From contig JAHDVF020000992.1 of the NCBI GenBank assembly GCA_022606425.2, positions 1,736,001 through 1,800,000 on the forward strand: a stretch of DNA of 64,000 nucleotides. The letters run 5' to 3'. Made by a program: the position numbers and the translations under genes. This stretch comes from Lepidostoma basale. Its lineage: Eukaryota > Arthropoda > Insecta > Trichoptera > Lepidostomatidae. The notes under the pieces were generated by a model. The model saw only the letters and a list, made by a program, of their open reading frames with translations. It was not told where the DNA came from and did no database searches. Shown one piece after another: positions 47,633 to 58,086 of the stretch (position 1 is its first letter; each line of letters begins with the position of its first letter).

Positions 47633-48830
47633 TATTTAAGTTTTTTCTTATTCAGAATTTAGAACGCGGGGCGGATCGCATTAATAAAACACTTCGGTCA
47701 AAAACCGTTTCTTTCAACAAATGTCAAATTCCTCATTGCCCTCCTGAAAAAACTTTCATTAATTTCATCAGTTACCAGTTTAGAACCATATTAATGATTA
47801 GCCTTCATTTACCGGTGCTGTGTAGATAATACACATTGCATCTAACAAACTTAAATACTCGTATCTGTAGACATATTGATACAGCCATGTTTTATGGCAT
47901 ACTCGGTGAGATTGCACTAAACAATTTTTACATGGCAGATAAATACGTTTTCTCTCTGGAGGCTGGTTAAATATTAGTTTAATTTTATTTAGTGATAAGA
48001 CAGTGAAAAAACAATAATAGTGTAGTGACAATTTTGTGAGGCTGCGGTAATTCTTATTTAGACCAAAAATAGCTTTCTTCCCTGGTATTGCCATTAACTT
48101 CAAATACTGCCGACCGGATATGGCGAGCGGCAACACGCGCGGCCATGCTTTTTTTTAACAACGGAAGTTGAAGAACGAAAGTGACCGAGAGTCGGACCGC
48201 CACGACCGCCTCGACCAAAAAATTGAATTTCGATAACCGAAAAAAATTATTCGTGACCTTTTTTTTTTTTTTTTGCTCCTCGACCAAAAAATTTGATTTC
48301 GATCTTTGTTGAGCGAAACCGTTCAACTCAGATCCCTTAAACAGCTCACTAAAAAGAGAACTTACCGTCTCCCTACTAACTCCCTACCGGCCACACGTGA
48401 TGGCAGTGGAACATTTTAACCTCACGCGTCTCTTTTCCAATTCCTGCATGATTGCTAGTAACCGGGGAGCTTCTCCAGTTTCTTCATATATGACAGTAAT
48501 GGGGGACTGCTTCATTCGTTCTTTGAATTAGTTTCAGGCACAGCGGTCTGTTGTCTGTTTATCAAAGGACTCGATTCATTTTCATTTATATGAGCTCACT
48601 TTACTGTAAATATAATATTTACATCATAAAAAATGGTTCAATGGTTCTGGTCAAGAACTTAGGAAATTCTGTTAAAAAAACATTAATTATTTTATTTTTC
48701 TTCTGGCAGCACAAAATCTGTGTTTTTTTTCCGGTACAATTTTTTGACATTTGACAAGTAAATAGTGTTTATGTATTATAATATATTATAATACGTCAGA
48801 TTTTTTATGAATGCATAAAGTTTATTTTAA
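47633..48830. promoter_or_regulatory. Divergent intergenic region between Aladin and the piggyBac-derived gene
   Basis: About 1.2 kb that must carry both promoters. It contains a T-run at 48259-48275 flanked by two copies of CTCGACCAAAAAATT (about 48210 and 48288), a small internal duplication. I cannot identify a TATA box or transcription start for either gene with confidence. Confidence 0.35.
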
Positions 48831-50513
48831 ATGTTGTCTAGTGATATTCATATAATGAATAGTGTTAATAATAATGACCGACACGTTTATCACGGAATGT
48901 CGTTAACAAATATTTCGTATGAACATGCACATCAGCAGCCTGCCCACTACCACCTCCACCACGCTTCTCAACTGCCTGTGACTGTCCCGCCTGAGAATTT
49001 GGGAGCATCCAACTATATAAATCGTATTCCAATAGGAATACCTGAGAAGAATACTCATTTGTTTCTTCAGGATCAGACTGAAAATTTCAATAGTAAACTT
49101 ATTAAAATCAAAAGAAAATTTTCCGATAATCATAAAATTGATTTTCAAGATATTGTATTAGTAAAAAAGAAGAGAAAGAAAGCACACATAAGGCAGGTGT
49201 ACCATGAACTTGGAAATACAGACGAGTCAATGTCTCCAAGTCACTTTGTCGGTTTATTTATTGATGATGTTGTAATAAACCTGCTTGTGGAGGGAACCAA
49301 TTGGTATATTAATAATTTCCCTAAGCACAGAAAAGACAAAATAGCTCCCGTCACCGCAGGGGAGATTAGGTGTGTTATAGGCATCTTATACTTGAGTGGA
49401 TATGTGGATTTGCCTCGAGTAAGAATGTTTTGGGAGCGAGCCCCCGACACTTCATTCCCTTTAGTTGTAAATGCAATCCCAAGGGACAGATTCGAAACTA
49501 TTTTTACAAACTTCCATGCTGCAGGAAGTCCCGTTGTGGATAAAAAGAATCCCCTTTCGAGAATCAGTACACTCTTGGACAAGTTGAGGGACAAGTTTCT
49601 TCAACTGGCCCCGAAAGATGGGTGTCACAGCGTGGACGAGCTCCCCGTGCCGCACTGTCGTCGGGCTTCGGGTCTGAAGCAGTTCACAAGGACCAAAAGC
49701 TTGAGGGTCTGGAGCGGCTGCACCGGCTCTGGCTACTGTGTCTGGTTTGATCCCATTGGAGAGACGCCCGAGGCCAGTCCCAACAAGATACTAGCATACG
49801 CTTCACTAATATCCCTTTCGAAATCAACTAATTTAACTCTTATCTATGATAACATATTTAATAATCACAGAACCATCGATCAGTTGGAAATGATGAAAAT
49901 AGAAGCAAAACCTGTTCCGAATCGGGTGTCACTTGCTGTTAGCAAATCTCCAAGTGCTCACAAGTCACCGACTGATGAGCGCTCCAAGATCCACAACTCG
50001 CCTATGGGCGGGATAGACAAGCTTGATCAGAATATTAATCTTTACGCTATAACTATAATTGGAAAAAAGTGGACCTCATATTTCTTATTGGCCTACTTAT
50101 TAGATATGACGATTCAAAATGCTTGGCAGATTTACAAGAATGGCAATCAAAATGGTTTAGACTTATTAGGGTTCCGCAGAAGTGTGGTGACTTCTTACCT
50201 CACTACACAGGGAAAATCTTTAGTGTCTACTTATTCCAAGTCCCGGCTGAGAAAAACACAGACTTGTATGAACAAATGCGAGTTTGTCGAACTGCGCTCA
50301 GTGAGATCCTACCATTCTAGATGCAAGGAAGTACGTTACGATGGACTTGAACATTATGTGATCCCGCAAGCCAAGCAGACTCGATGCTTTAATTGTAAAA
50401 TGAAAACCACGACTCGCTGCCACAAGTGTGACGTGGGCCTTCATGTGAAGTGTTTCATCTCCTACCACTCGCGCCAGACTGAGCCTGAATTAGAGGAGAA
50501 TCAAATATGTTAA
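48831..50513 (+). CDS. piggyBac-derived transposase-like protein, single exon, probably domesticated
   Basis: 560-aa product of the DDE_Tnp_1_7 (piggyBac) family. The N-terminal 120 residues are polar and low-complexity. The transposase fold starts near MSPSHFVGLFIDDVVINLLVEG (about 144) with the family block GILYLSGYVDLPRVRMFW. Three Asp at catalytic positions are kept: D269 (SVDE), D340 (YDNIFNN) and D396 (GGIDKLDQ). The Phe-Lys-Gly-Arg motif normally downstream of the first Asp is replaced by LPVPHCRRASG. The C terminus has a cysteine-rich finger: C519-x2-C522-x7-C530-x2-C533-x4-H538-x2-C541. AATAAA lies at 50604. The frame is intact but I see no terminal inverted repeats or flanking TTAA pair, which argues for a host gene. 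The alternative is an old element with lost ends. Start: first Met; a second Met lies nine codons later. Confidence 0.85.
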   Translation: MLSSDIHIMNSVNNNDRHVYHGMSLTNISYEHAHQQPAHYHLHHASQLPVTVPPENLGASNYINRIPIGIPEKNTHLFLQDQTENFNSKLIKIKRKFSDNHKIDFQDIVLVKKKRKKAHIRQVYHELGNTDESMSPSHFVGLFIDDVVINLLVEGTNWYINNFPKHRKDKIAPVTAGEIRCVIGILYLSGYVDLPRVRMFWERAPDTSFPLVVNAIPRDRFETIFTNFHAAGSPVVDKKNPLSRISTLLDKLRDKFLQLAPKDGCHSVDELPVPHCRRASGLKQFTRTKSLRVWSGCTGSGYCVWFDPIGETPEASPNKILAYASLISLSKSTNLTLIYDNIFNNHRTIDQLEMMKIEAKPVPNRVSLAVSKSPSAHKSPTDERSKIHNSPMGGIDKLDQNINLYAITIIGKKWTSYFLLAYLLDMTIQNAWQIYKNGNQNGLDLLGFRRSVVTSYLTTQGKSLVSTYSKSRLRKTQTCMNKCEFVELRSVRSYHSRCKEVRYDGLEHYVIPQAKQTRCFNCKMKTTTRCHKCDVGLHVKCFISYHSRQTEPELEENQIC

Positions 50514-52058
50514 ATGCTCGCTAACCCTTTTTCCGTATTGTATTCTCGTGAAACCTTGACTGAATTGGGAATTATTTCTAATATTGTATACTTTTACTAT
50601 AAAAATAAACCAATATATTATAAGTTTCATATTTATTTGATATGTTTTACAAAAGTTCTTCATTGTTTACATTTTCAGTAAAATATATACATACATATGA
50701 TTTTCAAATAATATCTAATATTGCAGCATTCATTCACTAGCTATATATACTAAAATATCAAAGCGTTTTCACTCTCCCACACACACACAAGGCACAACCA
50801 TCACAACTTCAGACTTCACCAGATTTGTAGATCATCAATATACACCAAATTTTAAAATTAAAATATATTTTTTGTGTAAAATCATGTTGGTTCATGGTTT
50901 TGAATTTTGATTATTTCATGGCTAATTACATTTTATAATGTCAAATTGTAGGATTATTCCGTGGCTATTTGATTCAGGGTACTTACCAATAATCGTGTAT
51001 TCTTCAGATGATATTGTGTTGTTCATCAGAGTTTATTGGTGATTCATTCACACTCCACATTATCTCGCTAAGTATACTTCATAATGTAAAATCTAAACCT
51101 AATATTGCAGCAAGTAGGTATTGGTTATTATTCTTAAGTTTAACGACTTCGTAGTAATTCCTCATCCACAAGGAGAGACACTCGCATACACTCTATAATA
51201 TCTATTGTCACTCTCAAAATGGATTTAAATCATTACAACTATCATAGGTATTTATTTGCATTAGTACAGGCTAAACATAGATTCTATAACTAATGTGAAT
51301 GGGTCCATCTTCTTATATAGAAGATTCACTGAGACTGTTAGATTAATTGTGTTTCTGATGAACTCATTACATTCTATAAATGAATAATATTCTCTGGTAT
51401 TTGTATTGACAATAATTTCAACTTATTATATGTATATACGAGTATATAAAAACCGTTTTTCTAAGATTGAATTAAATATGAAGTTTGGAGTGTGTAATTG
51501 GTACGAGTATTGTAAGTTATATTATATTTGAATATACAAAAATGACATCACACATGTTAAAGTTACAGACATACGAGTACATATAGTTATCTTATCCTCA
51601 TATCACTTAAAATATTAAATAACATAATTCTTGGCCAATTTCTAATAACACTTTCAAATGCACCACAAATTGAGTAGACCGATCATCTTCTTTGATCTTT
51701 TAAAATGCATTTCACAATCTTTTTCTTCTCACTACTTTCGATTTAATATAGCAATCAATTTCAAGTCTTCAACATGTCCAAATATAATATTCAGTAATTT
51801 TTGTAAAAATCAGTATTTTTTATATAAGGCAAGTCTTGTTCCTGCACAATACTGAATATGGATGTAGCGTCTTGCTACGGCATTATCTAGTTATTCCCGA
51901 ACAAGTTTAATAAAATACATTTTTAATGAATTTTGATAAGGAACGAATTTACATAAATCTAAAATGTAAATAATAAAAGTACATAAAATACAAAGGATTA
52001 TTGTACACCAGTAACGTACATTTGTATGACCAAGTGTGATGAAGGCTTACAGAAAAGC
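50514..52058. other. Intergenic region between convergent genes
   Basis: AT-rich, with several TACGAGTA octamers (51437, 51502, 51572) but no gene. It probably holds the 3'UTR of the Forked-like gene on the minus strand, with a possible ATTAAA reading at about 51907. Confidence 0.5.
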
Positions 52059-54548
52059 TTAATCGAGCAAATTTAATTTGCTGTTTGTCTTTCTTAGCTG
52101 CGCTCTCCAGGGGATGATCTGAATGTCATCATCCGAATCTTCGTTTCTCCTTCCGTTCGTCACAGATTTACCGCTGCCATTAATCCCCACTCCATTTGTT
52201 TTCGCTTCGCCGTTTGTTTTTGTGTCTCCATTAACTTTAATCTCTCCATTCGCTTTAATATCTCCATTAGTCTTTGCATGCCCGTTGTGTAGATCGTGGT
52301 TTTCCTTGTCTCCGAAATAGCGCCCGTTCCTGTCTTCAGCGTCGACGGCTAGGTTGATGTTGTCGATGGAAACAGCTCGCTGGTGAGGGCCGTATGGAGA
52401 GTGGTTTCTCCAGCAGTTTTCAGTGTCGTGGAATCCGTTGCGAGGCTCGTCAACCACTCGAGGTGTGTACATTGTGGATCTGGAAACAAAGATGACACGC
52501 AAATTCAAACTCCACCAAAATAAAAGAGATATACGTGCAAGCTCCAAATAAAGTTGAGCGAATTAAGTGTGTGAGTCTACTCACTTGATCTTGTTGTCGG
52601 CCTCCTCCTTCTTGGCCAGCAGCTGCCTCTTCCAGGCCGGGATGGCCTGCAGGCGGCGCTGCTCCGCCTCGCGCGTGAGGCGCTCCTCCAGCTCCTTACG
52701 CGCTCTCTCGGCTGCCTTCTTGGCCAGCATCTGCCTCTTCCATGCCGGAATGACGTTCCCGGTCGGGTCGCGCTCCGGGATCTGCTTGGTGCGGTAAGGG
52801 GGTTTACATGTTTAATAAAGGTCTACTGCCAGGTCGTGTTCTTATTACTGATATAGACCCGTATAGCGCGCTCGCCACTAGCTCGGCTGATCCACCATAA
52901 AGGCAATTTTCCATTTTAGTCTAAATTTATAAATGCTGCCAAATATAATATCTTAGGAATACAGAAAGCAGCTGTCAAAAGAGACGGGATGATTATAAAA
53001 GTTATTTTGAGATGAGGAAACATTACTTTCGCTATTTTGTCTAATGATGGAACATACTATAAGGGTACGGCCACACCGGAGTGCCTGGGTAGGAGTCAAG
53101 ACACAGTTCGCTTGTGATCACGCCCTGTGGAGCGGAGCGTATATTGTGGCCGGTCCCATAGTGCGCCATACGTTGGTTCGCCGGGTGATCATTTTGACTC
53201 CTACTCTGGCACTTCGGTGTGGCCGTACCCTTAATAGTTTCAATTGAAATTCCTTGACAGAAGTTCTTTGCAAAAATAATGAAGAAAAAATCTTCTTCAT
53301 TTTTTTATATTCCACTTGTTTTCCAACCGAAGATGGCATCGAGGTGCCGCGCCGCAACCGGTCGCATCTAAAATATTGCATGTGAAAAGTTGGTGGATTA
53401 AGTTGAAACTGTTCTATCAAATAAATAATGAATGGATGTGTCCTACGGGATGAGTCGAAGATCGGTTGCGTGCGGTGCGCGTTGGACCGGCGAAGCAGTA
53501 GGCAGGTACTTGTACTCGCGGACTAAAACAACAATATCTCGGTGGGCATTGCGAATGTGTCGTGTTTTAAGCTCGTGTAGTTCGCGGAAACTGTTATGAA
53601 CCGTTACAAAATAGAAAACCGTTTTTTGAAAACGTTAATATTGTACGCGATGTGTTTATCGAGTGCGGTGTTATTGTAGTTCTCGCTCATAACAAGATCA
53701 CGTCTGATTTCACGTTTAGTGGGTCACCAATAGTGTTCTAATTAAAAGAGCACCATCCACTATCCACATCGCATACCTACCTATTTGGTGGAGCGAATCA
53801 CAAAGAAACAAAATTTCGATTTCCGTCGCGTCCACCGATTTGAGGCTAGAATTGATCATTGCGCCAGTAAAGGAATAGGTACCTATACCTACTCACATTC
53901 GTATATACCTACTCGTAGTATTTTCCTACATTAAGGACGTTGCTTCGAACCAAAGAGATGGAAATCCACTCACCTTCTCCACGAAGTTGTTGGCCGTGAA
54001 CTGTTTGGTGAATTCCGAGTACACCTCCTTGTCCACCATGTGCTCCATCTTGGCCCTCTCGACCTTCATCTTCTTGATGCCCGTGATGTCCTTGGACATC
54101 TTGAGCTCGGCGATGAGGTCCGTCTTCTGCGCCTGGAAAGGCTCGCTGGCCAGGCACTGCAGGCTGACGCTGCGAGCGGGAGCCGAGAGCGTTTTGGAGG
54201 CGAGCATCTTGTCCGTCCGGCGCAGGCGCACGCTGTGCAAGTCCCGGATGCTGATGGAGGAGAGCGGCTGGTGGCGCTCCTCGGCGGGCGGCGGCGGCGG
54301 GGGCGGCGGCGGCGGCGGGCCCTCGCTGGCGCAGCGCTCGCCCGCGGACACCACCATGTAGTCCTCCGCGTCGGACGACTGCTTGGAGCACGAGCTGCGC
54401 CTGTCCCCGATGGAGCGCAGGTACTCCGAGGGCTTGATCAGCCGGTTGGAGTCCGCCGACTGCGGGAAGCTGGGCGGCACGAAGGGCAGAGCCAGCTGCT
54501 TGTTCACCAGGTTCGGAGTCCCGGACCGGGCCCGCTCTGTGCACGGAT
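52059..54548 (-). CDS. f: Forked/Espin-family actin-bundling protein, last three coding exons (partial)
   Basis: Cytoskeletal actin cross-linker; Forked bundles actin in Drosophila bristles and Espin in hair-cell stereocilia. Exons in transcript order: about 54548-53974, 52781-52585 and 52479-52059. Phases fit (the first starts with two bases of a split codon and ends in phase 0; then 197 nt and 421 nt). The first has a run of 11 Pro and then a WH2-like segment [19 protein letters not shown], followed by TANNFVEK. The second opens [22 protein letters not shown] and repeats [12 protein letters not shown], the family's basic actin-binding motif. The third holds five imperfect K-x-N-G-[DE]-x hexapeptides and ends NSKLNLLD. 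Exons are GC-rich. The N-terminal ankyrin repeats expected for the family are not seen and probably lie further right or beyond the window. Naming it forked over espin-like is inference from insect origin. Confidence 0.7.
53061..53232. mobile_element. 172-bp MITE in a Forked-like intron
   Basis: The ends are inverted repeats of about 40 bp: AAGGGTACGGCCACACCG at 53061 and CGGTGTGGCCGTACCCTT ending 53232, extending imperfectly to TAGGAGTCA. No coding capacity. A target-site duplication is not clear, so the superfamily is unassigned. Confidence 0.82.
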
Positions 54549-55346
54549 CTAGACACGCGAGACGTATCATGAGCTTCACATGTAGGTAGGGAAACAGTAG
54601 TTAAATGTACTAGAGAGTAAAATTATTCCGGTAAGCCGATGGGTAAGGAGTAAAGCATGTATGAGTGTTAGTAAACAAGGCACCTCGGGCAAGCGCTGTA
54701 TCGTTAGCTGCGGCAATACTTGAAAAGCGCTGAAAACTTTCAAAAGTAATTAATAACGACCCAAACAATAACCGGACAGAGAAGTATTTCGGGCCCGCGG
54801 CGTACAATCGCAAGACCGCACGTAATACTCGTATAATTAAATTGGATTAAAGTGAAACTCGCAGATCGCGACAGGCTTCTTTTTTCCCGCTGTAGACAGA
54901 TGTAAACGTGGATTAAGTGCTCCGCCGTCTACAGCCTACAGTCAAGAGTATGCAATTTGCATCTAATAGAGATCGGCGATCGATCGGTAATAACGGCTCA
55001 GTGAACTTGAAACGAATATAAAAAGAAAGTATCAATCAAGTTATAACACACCCGTGTGTGTATCATTAATGCCCGAGAACGTTCCTATACTCGCACAACC
55101 TAGCGAGCAAACGAGACAACGTTTTAGAAATTTTGTCTGGAGTAAACGGTCCACCAAATCCATCCCTCATACCATGACTTCATAGAACTGTGCACCCTCC
55201 AAACTCTAGAGGTGTCGACAGGCTGGTCGATTAGACACCTGAATAATGATATTAATAAGAATAAATTGGATCTGAAATGAAAAAGATTGTGCCAATATAT
55301 TATGTTGGCATTGGAGAACGAAATGTGGAAAAGAAAACGCAAGTGA
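54549..55346. other. Intron or upstream region of the Forked-like gene
   Basis: No further exon of the gene was recognised. One TACTCGTA octamer is at 54826. Confidence 0.4.
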
Positions 55347-56010
55347 ATGAATGAAAGGTTAATCAATTTAAAGTTTAAATTTTTGGAATGCCATGATAAC
55401 GAAAATAATAACAAAATACAGCTGGGGCGAGATAACCAGACAGCAGATCGGAATAGAAGAGTCCGATTAAGCTGGGCTGCTTTCAAAAATCTTGGCCACA
55501 TTTCTAAGAATTCGAAAATACCCATCAATTTAAAAAGGAAAGAATTCAACGCCTGTGTTATGCCAGTGTTCACTTATGGTATTAAGACAGTCATAATTTT
55601 ACAAAAAAGTGTCAACAAGCTTAGAGTCGCACAAAGAGCAATGGAGAGACCCATGTTGGGTATTAACTTGCGGGACGGAGTCAGGAATAAGGACATACGA
55701 GCTAGGACAAAAGCCTCCGATGTCATCCAGTTGGCCGCAACCCTTAAGTGGCGATGGGCGGGATACGTTGCTCGTGACCCAGATGAAAAGTGGACAAGGC
55801 GACTGATGTGCTGGTGCCCGAGAACGCAATGCGTGTCGTTGGGCGCCCGCAGTTGCATTGGCGCGACGATATCCGGAAGAGTATGGGAAGTGCCTGGATG
55901 TGGATCGCTCATGATAGAAGGGAGTGGAAAATACGAGAGGGGGCCTACGTCCAGGAGTGGACGGCCACAGCAGGCTGAAGAAGAAGAAGATAACGAATAC
56001 TCCTCAGAAT
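55347..56010 (+). pseudogene. RTE-like LINE reverse transcriptase, C-terminal end and 3' terminus
   Basis: The open frame reads RLSWAAFKNLGHI, then VMPVFTYGIKTVIILQK, VAQRAMERPMLGINLRD and LKWRWAGYVARDPDEKW. The remaining part (GSAWMWIAHDRREWK, AYVQEWTA) is in another frame after a frameshift near 55800, ending in AAGAAGAAGAAGA. It is the same general family as the copy at 34340 but with a different tail. It lies on the plus strand inside or upstream of the minus-strand Forked-like gene. No catalytic box or endonuclease, so it is a 5'-truncated dead copy. Confidence 0.85.
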
Positions 56011-57240
56011 AACTACTGTTAAATACCTCGTGTGTAACTACTGCACACGAGTACTACCTAGTTCAGTGTTATAAGTAGTCGAAAGTAATGAATTATAATT
56101 CTTCGATGCTTATTTCAATATTTAAAAAACGATTGTACCCTTGATTTATAATATAATATATTCGTATTTGAATTCGATCGAAAATAATAATCATCAATTA
56201 AGAATTAAAAACAAACAAAAATGAAATTATTTTTTCATATTAGTTATTTGTAAGTAAAGAAAACAAAATATTCCTACCTCACAGTTGAATCATAATAAGC
56301 TCACTCTAAAATCGACGATTCCTTAAATCGCCAACAATGAAAACACACTTCACTCACTATTACTTTTGCAAAACGTTAAAAAAAATAACATCAAGGTGTG
56401 TCACAGCGGCGGGAGCGAGCCCCTCTACCGAACTTGGATTTCCATGTACCGGGAAAAGAAAAATGAATGGAAACGGATACGAACTGGATTCGCGATCTTC
56501 ACATCTCGGCGTTTGGCGGAGAACTGAGGCGACGACAAGCAGAAGAATCTTCCGCTACAGTTGCGGGCATATAGAAATGGAGGGGAGAAAGCTGAGCCGA
56601 ATGCATTTTTCTATCATTCGGGAAATTCAAATCAGAATTTAGAACGGGAAGTCGCGAATTGGATTCCCGTACTAACATATTTATGGTTTACAGATGGTTT
56701 CTGAACGATTTCGTAAAGTGCTTTCAATTTAGTGCAAAATTTCGCTTGAACGCAATTTGACGGCCAAAAATATTCTTTTAATAGAAATATGTATTGTATT
56801 GTACATCCTGATACCAGGGATGGAAAATATAAATTAATCCCTTTATTTAGCTTCATGCTGACATCGTTTTACAATTAAATATGTTTTAAAGTGGAGTCAA
56901 TAAATAAAAGCCCAAGAAACTTCTCTATTCTTCTCCTATGCGCTATCGCAAAGGGAAACCTCGAGGCTTCTTATTTGGAGGACACGGCCTGCATTCGAAT
57001 TAACAATCCATTTGATTGAATATGTCACGTGACGTGCGGTAATATTTCCGGCGTGGAACTGAAACATGTAAGAGCAGTCTCGCTGTTACAGGTGTCATAG
57101 AAACTAATTAGCATCCTCATTAAACTCCAGCGCCGCGCGTGCGGTGGTTTCTACTCACAATTACGAATAAATTAGAGAAACATTATGAAAAAATACACGA
57201 AACTCCAGAGTAATTCGATTATTTAAGGCGATAGTACAGC
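56011..57240. other. AT-rich intergenic/intronic region, no gene
   Basis: Small ORFs (56337-56642 among them) without recognisable domains. Nothing else supported. Confidence 0.5.
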
Positions 57241-57508
57241 CTCTCACCCAGTGGCGGTACCTACTCCCATAGAAGCCCAGAAGCCCGGCTTGCGTAAGAA
57301 ATTTTGAATCAAAACCTCTTCTGGCTTACAGAGGGTCAGCTCTTGTGGCTATTCCTCTAACGTCTGATGGGAACATCGTTGGAAGGTGATTTGGTGGGTT
57401 GCTGGTTTATGCGCGGGCAGATTACTTAGATTTGGGGGTTTTGATTCAACATTTCTCACGCAAGCCGGGCTTCTGGGCTTCTATGGGAGTACCACCACTG
57501 CTCTCACC
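57241..57508. mobile_element. 252-bp hAT-type MITE with 8-bp target-site duplication
   Basis: The element is 57249-57500, with TIRs beginning CAGTGGCGGTAC and ending GTACCACCACTG. Similarity continues inward for about 65 bp (CTCCCATAGAAGCCCAG, AAGCCCGGCTTGCGT). CTCTCACC is present immediately on both sides (57241-57248 and 57501-57508). An 8-bp duplication and CAGTGG-type ends are features of the hAT superfamily. It has no coding capacity. Confidence 0.92.
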
Positions 57509-57564
57509 GTTGCCTTAGTGAATATTCTGGAATAATTAATCAGATCTCGACGACCCGGGAAACA

Positions 57565-57565
<1 letters not shown>

Positions 57566-57619
<54 letters not shown>
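57566..57619. repeat. (AC)n microsatellite
   Basis: An uninterrupted run of about 26 AC dinucleotides. Confidence 0.98.
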
Positions 57620-57621
<2 letters not shown>

Positions 57622-57778
57622 TATTTGACAGCACAATCTTGTCATATTCCTCGGCGCACAGTTCGAGAAATGTTCGATAATATTTGTGAAATATTATGAT
57701 TGGTACAACTCTGTATAAAATATTTGTGATTTTTTAAATCATATAATATCTTAATTGCATTTTGCTCTTCCCATACAG

Positions 57779-58086
57779 ACATTACCAAGAAACCAAAAAC
57801 CGTTCATTAGTTCATGATTATGGATCGGAAGAATTCCGATAAAAAGCGCCCCCACTCTGCTGTCCCCCCGCCCCCCGCCTCCACCGCTCCCGCCAGCCAC
57901 CCAGATGCTCCCCAGCGCGGAAGAGAAACCTCTCCGGCATGCAGCGCGCCGCGCGCCTGGCCCGCGCCACACTCCGTCCGTCATCATCATTACCATTGCC
58001 ATTACAACCATTCATCGCGGACATCGGACTAGGACCAAGACTGCATACATTCTTTTTACTATAACTTTCGTTGTTCGCGATCCTAA
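57779..58086 (+). other. GC-rich candidate exon of unknown identity
   Basis: A strongly GC-rich island in AT-rich surroundings. It is bounded on the left by an acceptor-like TTCCCATACAG (ending 57778) and on the right by a donor-like AAG|GTACAC (58086). An ORF from 57814 reads MDRKNSDKKRPHSAVPPPP and ends in a His-rich HHHYHCHYNHSSRTSD before a stop. The minus strand is open in this stretch too, so strand is uncertain. It could be an exon of the Forked-like gene, of another gene, or a promoter island. Confidence 0.25.

Noticed and set aside
48831..50513. Active piggyBac transposon
   Set aside because: No terminal inverted repeats or flanking TTAA pair seen, and the motif after the first catalytic Asp is lost.
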